DNA of 64,000 nt from Ferrovibrio sp964218355. Its GTDB lineage: Bacteria > Pseudomonadota > Alphaproteobacteria > Ferrovibrionales > Ferrovibrionaceae. Below are positions 8,094 through 17,201 of this stretch, piece by piece. The position numbers and the translations under genes are program-made. Within the stretch, counting starts at the first letter, position 1; each line of letters opens with the position of its first letter. Under the pieces are notes generated by a model. The model did no database searches and was not told where the DNA came from. It saw only the letters and a list, made by a program, of their open reading frames with translations. The stretch is from assembly GCF_964218355.1 (NCBI RefSeq), contig NZ_CAXPMC010000012.1:40814-104813 (forward strand), in the 5' to 3' direction.

Positions 8094-9904
8094 AGAGGGA
8101 GGGTCTGCCCGGCGTCACGGTTGCCTTCTGCGACAGCCTTGAGGCCTTGCGGCAGGCACGGCATGCCGGCCTGCCGGAATCTGCCCGTGTCAGAACCGAT
8201 GCGCCTGCCGTGGCTTTGTCCGGCCTGTCATCGGTCGAGCCGCTTCATGGGGCTGACGCCACCCGGAAGCTGCTGGCATACTGGCAAGCGGCCCGTCCCT
8301 TGGCCGAGGCCGTGTTCCGGAGCTTGTCTGCCGATCCGCATCTGGCCCCGTTTGCCCTGCTGGCAGCACGATCGGCTCATGCCACCCACCGCCTCCTGAC
8401 AAAAATGACCGCATTATCGGAGGCGGACTTCACTGAGCCGCGCGCGGCACTTCTTGTGGAGACCGGGGATGCGGTGGTCGACCGGCGGTTTAATACGCCG
8501 TGGCACAGCCTGCTGGCCGATAATCCGCAATTGCAGACGCACAGTTTTTCCGTGCCGGTTCCTCAGGCGCGCCCTCTCACGACGACACTGTGGTCGAAGT
8601 TTCAGCGCTTCGACAGGGCGCTGGCGCTGTATCGGCTGGGATTGCTTGCCGGCCGTCTTGGCCGAGGCCGGGCGACGCCTCATGCACTGGTGGTGCGGGA
8701 GAACGAGCTGATAGAAGAAGCCTGCGCCGCGCTGTTTTTGTCCGGATTCAGCCTCGAACAGGTGAAGAAACCAGACGGCGGGCCGGACGATGACGGCATC
8801 GCGCTGTTTGAGGCTGTATCTGCGGCAATCGCTCCGGCCCTGGCCACCTTTGTGACCGAGTGGATGCCAGCGGCCGGCCGGCCGGCGGCGGGGCGTATGA
8901 TGACCGCGCAGCTGAAAGCCGATATTCGCATCTTTTGCCGGGATCAGAAGGCATGGGGGCAGGTGCTCGACCGGCAACAGCCGGGGAGGCCAGCAGTGGT
9001 TCTGACGAATTTTCCTGGCGGCGCCAGCATGCTGGCCCTGGGCAAGGCATGCGAAATGCGGGGGATACCGCTGGTTTCCGCGCAGCACGGAGTCACACGG
9101 GAATTGTGCGGCATGCATGATGTCACCGATGTGAACTATGAAAGCAGTATTGCCGACCTCTATCTTGCCTTCAACAGGGAAGCTGTGCACCGGACCAATC
9201 TCTCCCCGTTCCGCAAGGGTCGGTCGGTGGCAGTCGGCGTTCCTTCCGTCTATCGGCGCCTGCATGGTACTTCTGCAAGGCACCTGTCTGACGCTCCGAT
9301 CCTGTATGTCTCGACGGCCCTGCTCGCGGGAAATGTCAATCAGATGGTTGGCGGGCTGACGGATATTGACCGGGTGCAGAGAGAAATTGATATTGCCGGA
9401 TCCGTTCTGGCGCAGCTGCCGCACAGGGTGACGTATAAGACTTACCCGTCGCGCGACCGCTACCCGGATACAGATCCTCTGCTGTTCAGGCTGAACCAGC
9501 ATTCAAACATTTCCGTATTCGACCAGCCGATCGACCTGCGGTATCTGCTGCGGCGGTTCCAGGTGCTGGTCGCGTCCCGGGCCACCAGCACCATTGCCTG
9601 GTGTCTGGCATCCGGAAAACCTCTGGTCTTCATCAACATGCCGGATCATGCCGCGCTGCGCCCGGAGGTGCATCAGGCGATGGCAGACGCCGTTTTCCTG
9701 TTTGACTGGAATGCCGGGGCAACAGATCGACTCAGGGCATTCCTGTCGCAGCCTCTGCGGGACATACAGAAGGCATGGCAGGCAAAGGCCGCCCCGCGGC
9801 AGCAGTTCATGGAACGCTATATTACCGGACCGGAGGCTGGCGCCGGAAAGCTGGCGGCGCAGGCCATACTGGCATACCTGGAAGAGGGAGGGCGGAATGA
9901 CTGA
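8081..9904 (+). CDS. unknown 607-residue glycosyltransferase-like protein of the pse locus
   Basis: I do not recognise a named family. The C-terminal half resembles UDP-sugar or CDP-glycerol-type capsule and teichoic-acid glycosyltransferases: around residues 487-525 it reads RYLLRRFQVLVASRATSTIA, then WCLASGKPLVFINMPD, where a conserved Ser/Thr plus a 'fixed up in a hurry' Gly-Lys-Pro loop is common in GT-B C-terminal domains. The N-terminal half is alpha-helical by composition with no motif I can name. It begins with GTG 13 nt inside the end of pseG and ends overlapping pseI, so it is co-translated in the middle of nonulosonate synthesis. A role in transferring or handling the nonulosonate is plausible but inferred. 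Confidence 0.55.
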   Translation: MAIVKREGLPGVTVAFCDSLEALRQARHAGLPESARVRTDAPAVALSGLSSVEPLHGADATRKLLAYWQAARPLAEAVFRSLSADPHLAPFALLAARSAHATHRLLTKMTALSEADFTEPRAALLVETGDAVVDRRFNTPWHSLLADNPQLQTHSFSVPVPQARPLTTTLWSKFQRFDRALALYRLGLLAGRLGRGRATPHALVVRENELIEEACAALFLSGFSLEQVKKPDGGPDDDGIALFEAVSAAIAPALATFVTEWMPAAGRPAAGRMMTAQLKADIRIFCRDQKAWGQVLDRQQPGRPAVVLTNFPGGASMLALGKACEMRGIPLVSAQHGVTRELCGMHDVTDVNYESSIADLYLAFNREAVHRTNLSPFRKGRSVAVGVPSVYRRLHGTSARHLSDAPILYVSTALLAGNVNQMVGGLTDIDRVQREIDIAGSVLAQLPHRVTYKTYPSRDRYPDTDPLLFRLNQHSNISVFDQPIDLRYLLRRFQVLVASRATSTIAWCLASGKPLVFINMPDHAALRPEVHQAMADAVFLFDWNAGATDRLRAFLSQPLRDIQKAWQAKAAPRQQFMERYITGPEAGAGKLAAQAILAYLEEGGRND

Positions 9905-10931
9905 AACCACACCAACGGTGGACATGTCCGGCCGCCTCGTCGGCCGCGGCCACCCAACCTGGATCATCGCCGAAATCGGAATCAATCACGAGGGCAGCGT
10001 TGACCGCTGCGCCGAGATGATCAAGGCGGCCGCTGCTGCCGGAGCCGACGCAATCAAGCTGCAGACCGTGGATCCGGACGAAAACTATATGCCCGGGACA
10101 GAAAGCTATCGGCTGTTTTCGAAGGCGATGCTGACCAGGGAAGAGACCGCGGCGATGTTCGATCTTTCCCGGTCTCTGGGCATCGCGCCCTTCACCACGG
10201 CGGGAGATTTCCGGACTCTGGAATGGGTCGATCGGCTGGCGCCGGTTGCGCACAAGGTTTCCTCCGGTCTGATGACGCATTTGCCCCTAATTCGCAGGAT
10301 TGCCGCAACCGGCCGCCCAATCCTGATGTCGACGGGAATGGCGGAAGGAGGGCAGATTCTTGAATCCTTGGCTTGCGCCCGCAATGCCGGCGCCAGTCGG
10401 ATCGCCATGCTGCATTGCGTTTCCCTGTACCCCTGCGCTCCCGAACTGCTCAACCTGGCCGCCATTGCAAAGCTGGAGGCGAAGAGCAATGTTCCTGTCG
10501 GATTTTCCGACCACAGCCTGGGGGTGGAAGCCGCGGCCCTTTCTGTCGCGGCCGGCGCCTGTATCATCGAAAAGCATTTCACCTTCGACAGCAGCCGACC
10601 GGGATACGACCATCCGATATCGCTGGATGCGAGGGGATTCGCCGAAATGGTGAGAAAGGTGCGGGCAGCTGAGGCGATGCTGGGAGATCCGGACCGGCCG
10701 CTGACCAAGGAAGAAGCGCTCAAGGCCCGGGCGATGCACAGGATTCTGGTGGCACGTCGCGCCATTGCTGCGGGACAGGTTCTGTCCGAGCAGGATGTGG
10801 CTTTCAAGCGGCCCAATCCAGGGCTGTCCGGGCTTGGGCCGGCGCAGTATGAAGCGGTTCTTGGTCGGCGTGTTGCCGCCGCGCTGTCGGAGAATGAGCC
10901 GATCACGGCTGATGCGCTCCTGCCGGCCTGA
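9897..10931 (+). CDS. pseI: pseudaminic acid synthase (NeuB family)
   Basis: Condenses the PseG product with phosphoenolpyruvate to form the nine-carbon pseudaminic acid. The N-terminus WIIAEIGINHEGS and AGADAIKLQT are NeuB-family TIM-barrel motifs, and GFSDHSLG plus IIEKHFTFD provide metal and PEP-site residues. The last 60 or so residues form the SAF (antifreeze-like) domain, HRILVARRAIAAGQVL onward. The ATG at 9897 gives 344 residues, the usual length, and overlaps the upstream gene by 8 nt; the frame is open further upstream but lies antiparallel in sense to the preceding gene's coding. Assignment as PseI rather than LegI or NeuB rests on the neighbouring pseB, pseC and pseG. Confidence 0.9.
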   Translation: MTETTPTVDMSGRLVGRGHPTWIIAEIGINHEGSVDRCAEMIKAAAAAGADAIKLQTVDPDENYMPGTESYRLFSKAMLTREETAAMFDLSRSLGIAPFTTAGDFRTLEWVDRLAPVAHKVSSGLMTHLPLIRRIAATGRPILMSTGMAEGGQILESLACARNAGASRIAMLHCVSLYPCAPELLNLAAIAKLEAKSNVPVGFSDHSLGVEAAALSVAAGACIIEKHFTFDSSRPGYDHPISLDARGFAEMVRKVRAAEAMLGDPDRPLTKEEALKARAMHRILVARRAIAAGQVLSEQDVAFKRPNPGLSGLGPAQYEAVLGRRVAAALSENEPITADALLPA

Positions 10932-10970
10932 AGCAGACAGCCCGGAATCGCGTTAGCGGAAAGGACACTC

Positions 10971-12017
10971 ATGCCTCGCATACTGGTGACTTCGGCAGGT
11001 GGCGCGCTGGCGCCGCTGAATATAAAACTGCTGCAAGCGAGCCGGCATGACGTCAGTGTAGTTGCGGTAGATGCAAGGTCCGATGCGCTCGGCCAGCATT
11101 TCGCGGATGTCTTTGCGACCGTGCCGCCGGGAAACTCGCCGGAATATGTTGATGCCGTGCGCGATCTGGTCACCCGCCATCATGTGGATGTGGTTCTGCC
11201 CTGGTCTGACGAGGAAGCGCTGTCACTGGCAAATCGCCGTGGCGAAATCGAGTCGCTGGGGGTTGTTCTGGCCTGTGCGGAGGCGAGCACGCTGCAGGTG
11301 ATGGCCAGCAAGGCGGCAACGCTGTCACTTCTTGCCAAAGCCGGTGTGCGCGTCCCGCGCTGGCAGATTGTCTCTTCTGCCGAGGAGATGGATGCCGCTC
11401 TGCAGGCCTTCCGGACAACAGATGGCGAGGCGGTGGTGAAGCCGATCTCATCCCGTGGCTCGCGCGATGTCTATGTCATACGAAAGGACATAGCGGGCGA
11501 AACGGACTATTTCGGGTCGCGGGAAACCCATGTTGGCTGGGATGCGTTTGATCGCGATCACCGGACGGTTGTGGCCACGCAGCTGCCGGCCATTGTGATG
11601 GAGAGGCTGCATGCACCCGCCTATGACCTGGATATCCTGGCGCGGAATGGCCAGCTGTTGCGGATGGCGACCCGTGAGCGCATCAACCCCGCCGGCGTTC
11701 CGTTCAGGGGCTCCATATTCCGCTCTGGCCGGACGTTCGAGGTGCTGGGCGAGAAGGTTACGGCTGCCTTGAATCTGTCGTGGCTGTATGATTATGACCT
11801 GATGACGGCATCCGACGGCGAGCCGGTTGTGATAGAGGTGAATCCACGGCCCAGCGGCAGCATAGCGGCTTCGATACGGGCCGGCATGCCGTTCTACGAC
11901 GACCTGTTCGACCTGATTGCGGGGCGGTCATTGCAATCCGATTGGCGGAAACCGGCTGATGGCACCTTGTTCGTGCCCTATCTGGATTGCGGCCTTTCCG
12001 GCCGGGGGGATGCCTGA
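10971..12017 (+). CDS. ATP-grasp enzyme (carbamoyl-phosphate-synthase-like)
   Basis: ATP-dependent carboxylate-amine/thiol ligase-type protein of 348 residues. The N-terminal Rossmann-like part ILVTSAGGALAPLNIKLLQ is typical of carB-like ATP-grasp proteins. The grasp fold follows, with EAVVKPISSRGSRDVYV as the ATP-binding lysine loop and VVIEVNPRPSGSIAASI as the metal-binding Glu/Asn motif. AGAAAGG lies before the ATG. ATP-grasp ligases of this class couple an acid to an amine, so the enzyme could attach an amino-acid or other acid substituent to an amino sugar, or activate a nonulosonate side chain. The substrate is not readable from sequence. Confidence 0.75.
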   Translation: MPRILVTSAGGALAPLNIKLLQASRHDVSVVAVDARSDALGQHFADVFATVPPGNSPEYVDAVRDLVTRHHVDVVLPWSDEEALSLANRRGEIESLGVVLACAEASTLQVMASKAATLSLLAKAGVRVPRWQIVSSAEEMDAALQAFRTTDGEAVVKPISSRGSRDVYVIRKDIAGETDYFGSRETHVGWDAFDRDHRTVVATQLPAIVMERLHAPAYDLDILARNGQLLRMATRERINPAGVPFRGSIFRSGRTFEVLGEKVTAALNLSWLYDYDLMTASDGEPVVIEVNPRPSGSIAASIRAGMPFYDDLFDLIAGRSLQSDWRKPADGTLFVPYLDCGLSGRGDA

Positions 12018-12019
12018 CC

Positions 12020-12562
12020 ATGGCTGCAGGGGTATATCTCCGCGACATGGTGGCGGCGGATGTCACCGATGCCTATCTCGGCTGGTTTCGTGATCCGGCC
12101 GTCACCCGGTTTCTCGAGGCCCGCAACATCTCGCGCCAGGATGCCCTCGATTACCTGGAGGCTGGCCGGCGGACACGCGGATATTTTCAATATGCGGTGT
12201 GCCTGTCTGAAACCGACAGGCATGTCGGCAGTGTGAAGATCGGGCCTGTCAAATGGACGCATGGAACATCCGACCTGGTCACCGTGATCGGGGACCGGTC
12301 GGTCTGGGGTGGCGGCGTCGCATCCCAGGCCATCCGGCAGGCAATCGGTATCGCCTTTGACCGGCACGGCCTGAGGAAGCTGAGCGCCAGCATAGACTCG
12401 CTGAACGAAGCATCGGTCCGCGCCTATGTCAGGGCCGGATTTTCGGTCGAGGCCAGGCTTCCCGGCCAGTTCATGCATCCTGGCCCTGGCGGCGAGTGCA
12501 TTCTTTCCGACAAGATTTATGTCGGCGTTTTTAACAAGAACTATGCTCCGCCGTCGCTGTAG
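12020..12562 (+). CDS. GNAT-family N-acetyltransferase, candidate PseH
   Basis: GCN5-related N-acetyltransferase of 180 residues, starting 3 nt after the ATP-grasp gene stops. The fold is recognised from VYLRDMVAADVTDAYLGW at the N-terminus, WGGGVASQAIRQAI as the acetyl-CoA pyrophosphate loop, and the late LRKLSASIDSLNEASVRAY strand-helix with RAGF. It is of the RimJ/RimL type, which includes PseH. The pathway needs acetylation of the C4 amine between PseC and PseG and no other acetyltransferase in the cluster fits as well, so PseH is the likely role. The ATG at 12020 is used; a start at 11987 would overlap the upstream gene without benefit. Confidence 0.8.
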   Translation: MAAGVYLRDMVAADVTDAYLGWFRDPAVTRFLEARNISRQDALDYLEAGRRTRGYFQYAVCLSETDRHVGSVKIGPVKWTHGTSDLVTVIGDRSVWGGGVASQAIRQAIGIAFDRHGLRKLSASIDSLNEASVRAYVRAGFSVEARLPGQFMHPGPGGECILSDKIYVGVFNKNYAPPSL

Positions 12563-12669
12563 GACGGCCGGGCAGAGTGGGCCGGGCCGGTGGAAAGCCG
12601 CCACCTGGCCCGGCCATTCCCCCTGGTTGCAATCATCCCATTCCGCACAGCGACATCGGACATACAGGC

Positions 12670-14739
12670 ATGACGCAAGCTCCTGACAGGAAGACGGTGG
12701 CCATTGTCCAGGCCCGGATGCAGTCGAGCCGACTGCCGGGCAAGGCACTGGTCGCGATTGCGGGCCGGCCCGCCATTCAGTGGGTTCTCGAGCGTACGGC
12801 GCGATCCCAGGTGAACCAGGTCTGGCTGGCTTGCAGCCGGGAACCGGCCGACGATTCCCTTGCGGAATTTGTCCAAAGCCTCGGCTTTCCGGTTTACCGG
12901 GGCGACGAGAATGATGTTCTCGGGCGTTTCGCTGCCGTTGCCGAAGAGGCCGGTGCGGATGTCATCGTCCGCATCACCGGAGACTGCCCGCTGATTGATC
13001 CCGCCGTGATCGATCTGGCACTGAAGCGGTTCATGAAGGGCGATGTGGACTATGTCTCGAATGCCCAGATCCGGACCTATCCCGATGGTCTTGATGTCGA
13101 GGTCTTCTCCAGGGCAGCGCTGGACGAGGCCAACCGGCGGGCAACGGATCCGTTTCTGCGGCAGCATGTAACGCCTTACATTCACGCCCGCCTGAAGGAC
13201 CGGTATTCGAGCGGGAGTTTCCGCAAGGACCAGATTCTGCACTCGTCTGATTTCAGCCATCTGCGCTGGACCCTGGATATGCCGCAGGATCTCGATTTCC
13301 TGCGCCAGATCGTACCCAGCCTGCCGCCGGATTTCACGTGGACGGATGTCCTGCGCGAACTGACTGTCCGGCCGAATCTGATGCGGCTCAACGGGAGTAT
13401 CGGCCTCAACGAAGGCACGGCCCGCGATCAGGCGCGGCTGGGCGGGAACAGGAATACCCGGTTCGAAAAAAGCAACGCGATGCTTGATCGGGTTCTGGAG
13501 GTCATTCCGCTGGCCAGCCAGACATTCTCGAAGAGCTATCAGCAGGTTCCGCGCGGGGCGGCGCCACTGTTCTTCGAGCGTGGCGCAGGATGCCGGGTCT
13601 GGGATGTGGATGGCAATGCCTATATCGACCATATCCTCGGTCTGATGCCGATCGTTCTCGGATACTGTGATCCGGATGTCGATGAGGCAATCCGCAGGCA
13701 GATCGACAGGGGAATCACATTCTCCCTGCCGTCTCCGATCGAAGCTGAGCTCGCCGAGTGCCTGACCCGGCTCATTCCCTGCGCAGAAATGGTTCGTTTC
13801 GGCAAGAACGGGTCCGATGTGACGACGGCAGCGATTCGGCTGGCGAGGGCGCATACAGGCCGGGATGTCATTGTGACCTGCGGATATCATGGCTGGCACG
13901 ACTGGTATATCGGCACGACGACCCGCCGGCTTGGCGTGCCTCCTGCGGTTCAGGACCTGTCCATATCCGTGCCGTTCAACGATCTTGCCGCCATCAAGAA
14001 GATAATCGAGCAGGACGGCGGAAAGATTGCCGCGGTGATCATGGAACCGACCGGAAAGTCGCCACCGGAGCCCGGTTATCTTGAGGAAATCCGCGCCATG
14101 ACGGACAGGCACGGCATCGTGCTGGTTTTCGATGAGATCATCACCGGTTTCCGCATCAGCATGGGTGGCGCGCAGCAGCAATATGGTGTCGTGCCCGATC
14201 TGTCCTGCTTCGGAAAGGCCATGGGCAATGGCATGCCGATATCCGCGATTGTCGGTCGGCGTGATATCATGCGGAAGATGGAGGACATATTCTTTTCCGG
14301 CACGTTCGGAGGCGAGGCATTGTCCATTGCCGCGGCCATCGCCACCATAGAGAAGCTGGAACGCCTCTCGGTCGTCGACCGGTTATGGGCCCGCGGGGCG
14401 AAGCTGACGGCAGGATTCAATCAGAAGATCGAAAAGCGCGGACTTGGCGGCTTGCTGAAATTCGAAGGGGAAAGCTGGTGGCCCCGGCTGACGGTTCAGT
14501 CCCCGCCGGTCGATGGAAATCTTCTGGCCAGTCTGCTGCGGCAGGAATTCATGGCGCATGGCCTGTATATGACGGTCTCGCTGAATCTCTGTCTGGCACA
14601 TGATGACGATGCGGTGACGGAAGAGACGCTGCTGGCCGCAGATGGCGCCTTCTCGGCCCTGGCGGACCATCTTAATTCACCGGATCCGGCCGCGCGGCTG
14701 CGCGGCGAGCAGATCCGGCCCACCTTTTCCGTGCGCTGA
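12670..14739 (+). CDS. fusion of SpsF-type cytidylyltransferase and class-III (GSA-like) aminotransferase
   Basis: A 689-residue two-domain protein. Residues 8 to about 240 are an SpsF/CMP-Kdo-synthetase-like nucleotidyltransferase: VAIVQARMQSSRLPGK (10-25) binds the nucleotide and GDCPLID (104-110) is the metal site. Residues from about 280 to 670 are a class-III PLP aminotransferase close to glutamate-1-semialdehyde aminomutase: LPSPIEAELAE, MVRFGKNGSDVTTAAIRLAR, CGYHGWHDWY, FDEIITGFR and CFGKAMGNGMP with PLP Lys516. No separate PseF is seen, so the N-terminal domain probably makes CMP-pseudaminate. The aminotransferase may add a further amine or aminate an acyl donor. The ATG at 12670 follows a 107-nt gap after the GNAT; longer frames run through that gap. 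Confidence 0.85.
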   Translation: MTQAPDRKTVAIVQARMQSSRLPGKALVAIAGRPAIQWVLERTARSQVNQVWLACSREPADDSLAEFVQSLGFPVYRGDENDVLGRFAAVAEEAGADVIVRITGDCPLIDPAVIDLALKRFMKGDVDYVSNAQIRTYPDGLDVEVFSRAALDEANRRATDPFLRQHVTPYIHARLKDRYSSGSFRKDQILHSSDFSHLRWTLDMPQDLDFLRQIVPSLPPDFTWTDVLRELTVRPNLMRLNGSIGLNEGTARDQARLGGNRNTRFEKSNAMLDRVLEVIPLASQTFSKSYQQVPRGAAPLFFERGAGCRVWDVDGNAYIDHILGLMPIVLGYCDPDVDEAIRRQIDRGITFSLPSPIEAELAECLTRLIPCAEMVRFGKNGSDVTTAAIRLARAHTGRDVIVTCGYHGWHDWYIGTTTRRLGVPPAVQDLSISVPFNDLAAIKKIIEQDGGKIAAVIMEPTGKSPPEPGYLEEIRAMTDRHGIVLVFDEIITGFRISMGGAQQQYGVVPDLSCFGKAMGNGMPISAIVGRRDIMRKMEDIFFSGTFGGEALSIAAAIATIEKLERLSVVDRLWARGAKLTAGFNQKIEKRGLGGLLKFEGESWWPRLTVQSPPVDGNLLASLLRQEFMAHGLYMTVSLNLCLAHDDDAVTEETLLAADGAFSALADHLNSPDPAARLRGEQIRPTFSVR

Positions 14740-14795
14740 GCCATCTCCTGCGGCGGGTTGCGGCCCGGGCGTCTGGTGAGCAGAGGGGAAATGAA

Positions 14796-15479
14796 GTGAC
14801 AGACAAGGATATCTCCCGCATTGCGGTGATCGTTGCCCACCCGGATGATGAAGTCCTCGGTTTCGGCGGCACGATTGCCCGATACGCGGCGGCCGGCGTC
14901 ACTGTCAGCGTCCTGATCCTTGCGACAGGCCTGACATCGCGCGGGGCCGCCTCGCAGGATCAGATCGACCTGCTGCAGGCCAGCAGCCGCGAGGCGGCGC
15001 AGAAGCTCGGGGTGGCGCGGCTGAGCTTCTCCGATTTCCCGGACAACCGGATGGACTCCGTTCCGCTCCTTGATGTGGTTCAGCGCATCGAGGCATTCCT
15101 CGCGGAGGCGGAACCGCAGAGAGTGTACACCCATCATGCCGGTGACCTGAATATCGACCACAGGATCACCCATCAGGCGGTTCTGGCGGCGTGCCGGCCG
15201 CTGCCGGGCCAGGGGGTCCGGGAGCTGCTGGCAGGAGAGATCAACTCGGCAACCGAGTGGTCAGGGCCCGCTTTCAGTGCCTTTTCGCCGACGGAGTATG
15301 TGGATATATCTGCTGTTCTCGATGCAAAGCTTGCGGCGCTGTCGGCCTATGAATCCGAAATGCGGCCGTGGCCGCATTCCCGTTCGATCGAGGCGGTCCG
15401 GGCGCTGGCGCTGCTCCGCGGCAGCCAGGTCGGCGTATCTGCGGCGGAAGCATTCGTCACGTTGCGCCGCCTCGTCTGA
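14796..15479 (+). CDS. PIG-L/LmbE-family deacetylase
   Basis: Zinc-dependent N-deacetylase family of 227 residues. The N-terminal AHPDDEVLGFGG gives metal ligands His15 and Asp18, and HHAGDLNIDHRITH (113 onward, with His122) supplies the second histidine set. The GTG start at 14796 has AGAGGGGA at good spacing. Family members remove N-acetyl groups from sugars such as GlcNAc-inositol or antibiotic precursors. In this locus it could deacetylate one amine of a diamino sugar so that another group can be attached. It is followed by the asparagine-synthase-like gene, which could use the freed amine. Confidence 0.82.
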   Translation: MTDKDISRIAVIVAHPDDEVLGFGGTIARYAAAGVTVSVLILATGLTSRGAASQDQIDLLQASSREAAQKLGVARLSFSDFPDNRMDSVPLLDVVQRIEAFLAEAEPQRVYTHHAGDLNIDHRITHQAVLAACRPLPGQGVRELLAGEINSATEWSGPAFSAFSPTEYVDISAVLDAKLAALSAYESEMRPWPHSRSIEAVRALALLRGSQVGVSAAEAFVTLRRLV

Positions 15480-15494
15480 TCAGTGAAGGCGAAC

Positions 15495-17150
15495 ATGACT
15501 GTTTGTATCGAGCCGGCTCCGAATGTGTCGGAAGGCTGGAAAAAAATCCAGACCGCGGGAGTGACGATCTGGTTCTTCGGTCATTTGTACGACCACGTCG
15601 ACCCGGCCGAGCTGTTGTCTCTCTGGCCGACGGGAGGTGCAGCCGGAGAACTGCAACACTTCCTGGATCGCCTTGACGGCCATTTCGCCCTGATCGCCGA
15701 CGAAGGCACGCGGGTTGTCGCCGCGGTGGATCCGGTCCGGTCAATCCCGGTATACTTTGCAGAAAAGGGCCCGCATATCCGCATCTCGGCGGATAGCGAG
15801 GGGTTGCGCAGAGCCGCCCAGCTGGATGAGGTCGACACGGAGAGTGCGCTTGCGGTTGCAATGGCGGGATACACCATTGGGGCACGCACGCTGTTCCGCA
15901 ATCTTCAGCAGCTGGCGCCCGGAGAGTTTCTGCTCGCCGAGCGGCACGGTGGTCCGGCCCGCCGGTTGAGATACCACCGATACCGGCCCTGGTCGCCTGT
16001 GGAGGCGGATTCTCGGGATCTGGAGCGCAACCTGGCCGACATGACGCTGTCGCTGATGGAGCGCATTGTCAGGCAGGCATCGGGTCGGCTGATCGCCGTG
16101 CCATTGAGTGCCGGCCTCGATTCGCGACTGGTTGTTTCGGCGCTTTCGGAACTGGGTGCCCGCAATGTGATGTGCTTTTCATACGGCTTGCCGGGCAATT
16201 ACGAGGCCGAGGCAGGCAAGGCAATCGCAAGCCATCTTGGATACCCTTGGACGTTTGTTCCTTTCACGCCGCGCTCCCAGAGGCAATTCTGGTTTAGCGA
16301 GGAGAATGAACGGTACCAGCGGTACGCAGACAGCAACTGCTCGACGACCGTGGTACACGATCTCCCGGCAATCCGCGTCCTGCTCGACGACCGGGTCATT
16401 GACCAGACGGCCATCGTCATCAACGGCAATTCCGGCGACTATGTTTCCGGGCTGCATATCCAGCCCCCTATATCGGATGGGCTTGATCCGGAAGCGATGA
16501 GGCAATGGCCGTCCGTCGTGGTCGGAACAATGGTCAAGAAGCATTTCAGGCTCTGGGGCGGCCTGGCGGATTCCGACAATGACGGGATTATTGCGCGTCA
16601 GCTGCATGGCGAGCTCGCAGCGCTCGGGGCAGAGGAGGTGTCGGCCCAGCAGGTTCATGGATATTACGAGTATCTCGAATTCCAGGACCGGCAGTCGAAA
16701 TACGTCATCTCCAGACAGCGCATCTATGATTTCCTGGGGCTCGAATGGCGCCTTCCGCTGTGGAGCCGGGACTATCTCGACTTCTGGCAGACGGTCCCCC
16801 TGTCGCTGAAGCGCAAGCAGATCCTGTATGCCGACATGCTCCGGAACGCGAACTGGGGGGGCGTCTGGCAGGGAGGGGCCTGGCACTTTCCGCGCCGTGT
16901 CAGTCCGGCCTGGATGCGAGTCGGCATAAGGCCGCTGGCCAAGCTGGTCTGTGCTCCTTTCGGACGGCAGGCATGGCACCGGTTCGAGCGTCACTATCTG
17001 AGCTACTGGACCGATCTGCTGGCATTCCAGTCGATCGAACCCTACTGGCGCGTGGCCCGCGACGGCAGGGGGGCGCGGCATCTGGTATCCTGGCACACCG
17101 AGGCCTACCTTCGCCGGAAAGGGCTGAACTGGAACGGAACCCGTTTGTAA
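15495..17150 (+). CDS. asparagine-synthase-like protein without N-terminal Cys2
   Basis: Two-domain AsnB relative of 551 residues. The N-terminal part has the Ntn glutaminase-like layout (FLDRLDGHFALIADEGTRVV), but the protein does not begin Met-Cys-Gly, so the glutamine-hydrolysing nucleophile is absent. The C-terminal synthetase domain has PLSAGLDSRLV, an ATP-pyrophosphatase loop with Ala replacing one Gly of SGGxDS. The ATG at 15495 is chosen because GAAGG lies 5 nt upstream; a GTG at 15483 is also open. Such proteins can adenylate a carboxylate or amide and join it to an amine. Sugar amidation or acetamidino formation would suit the locus but is inferred. Confidence 0.72.
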   Translation: MTVCIEPAPNVSEGWKKIQTAGVTIWFFGHLYDHVDPAELLSLWPTGGAAGELQHFLDRLDGHFALIADEGTRVVAAVDPVRSIPVYFAEKGPHIRISADSEGLRRAAQLDEVDTESALAVAMAGYTIGARTLFRNLQQLAPGEFLLAERHGGPARRLRYHRYRPWSPVEADSRDLERNLADMTLSLMERIVRQASGRLIAVPLSAGLDSRLVVSALSELGARNVMCFSYGLPGNYEAEAGKAIASHLGYPWTFVPFTPRSQRQFWFSEENERYQRYADSNCSTTVVHDLPAIRVLLDDRVIDQTAIVINGNSGDYVSGLHIQPPISDGLDPEAMRQWPSVVVGTMVKKHFRLWGGLADSDNDGIIARQLHGELAALGAEEVSAQQVHGYYEYLEFQDRQSKYVISRQRIYDFLGLEWRLPLWSRDYLDFWQTVPLSLKRKQILYADMLRNANWGGVWQGGAWHFPRRVSPAWMRVGIRPLAKLVCAPFGRQAWHRFERHYLSYWTDLLAFQSIEPYWRVARDGRGARHLVSWHTEAYLRRKGLNWNGTRL

Positions 17151-17201
17151 GGCGATTCCGGCCTGCAACTCTGGCGTCTTGTCGAGAGCGAAGCAGCTTC
17201 A

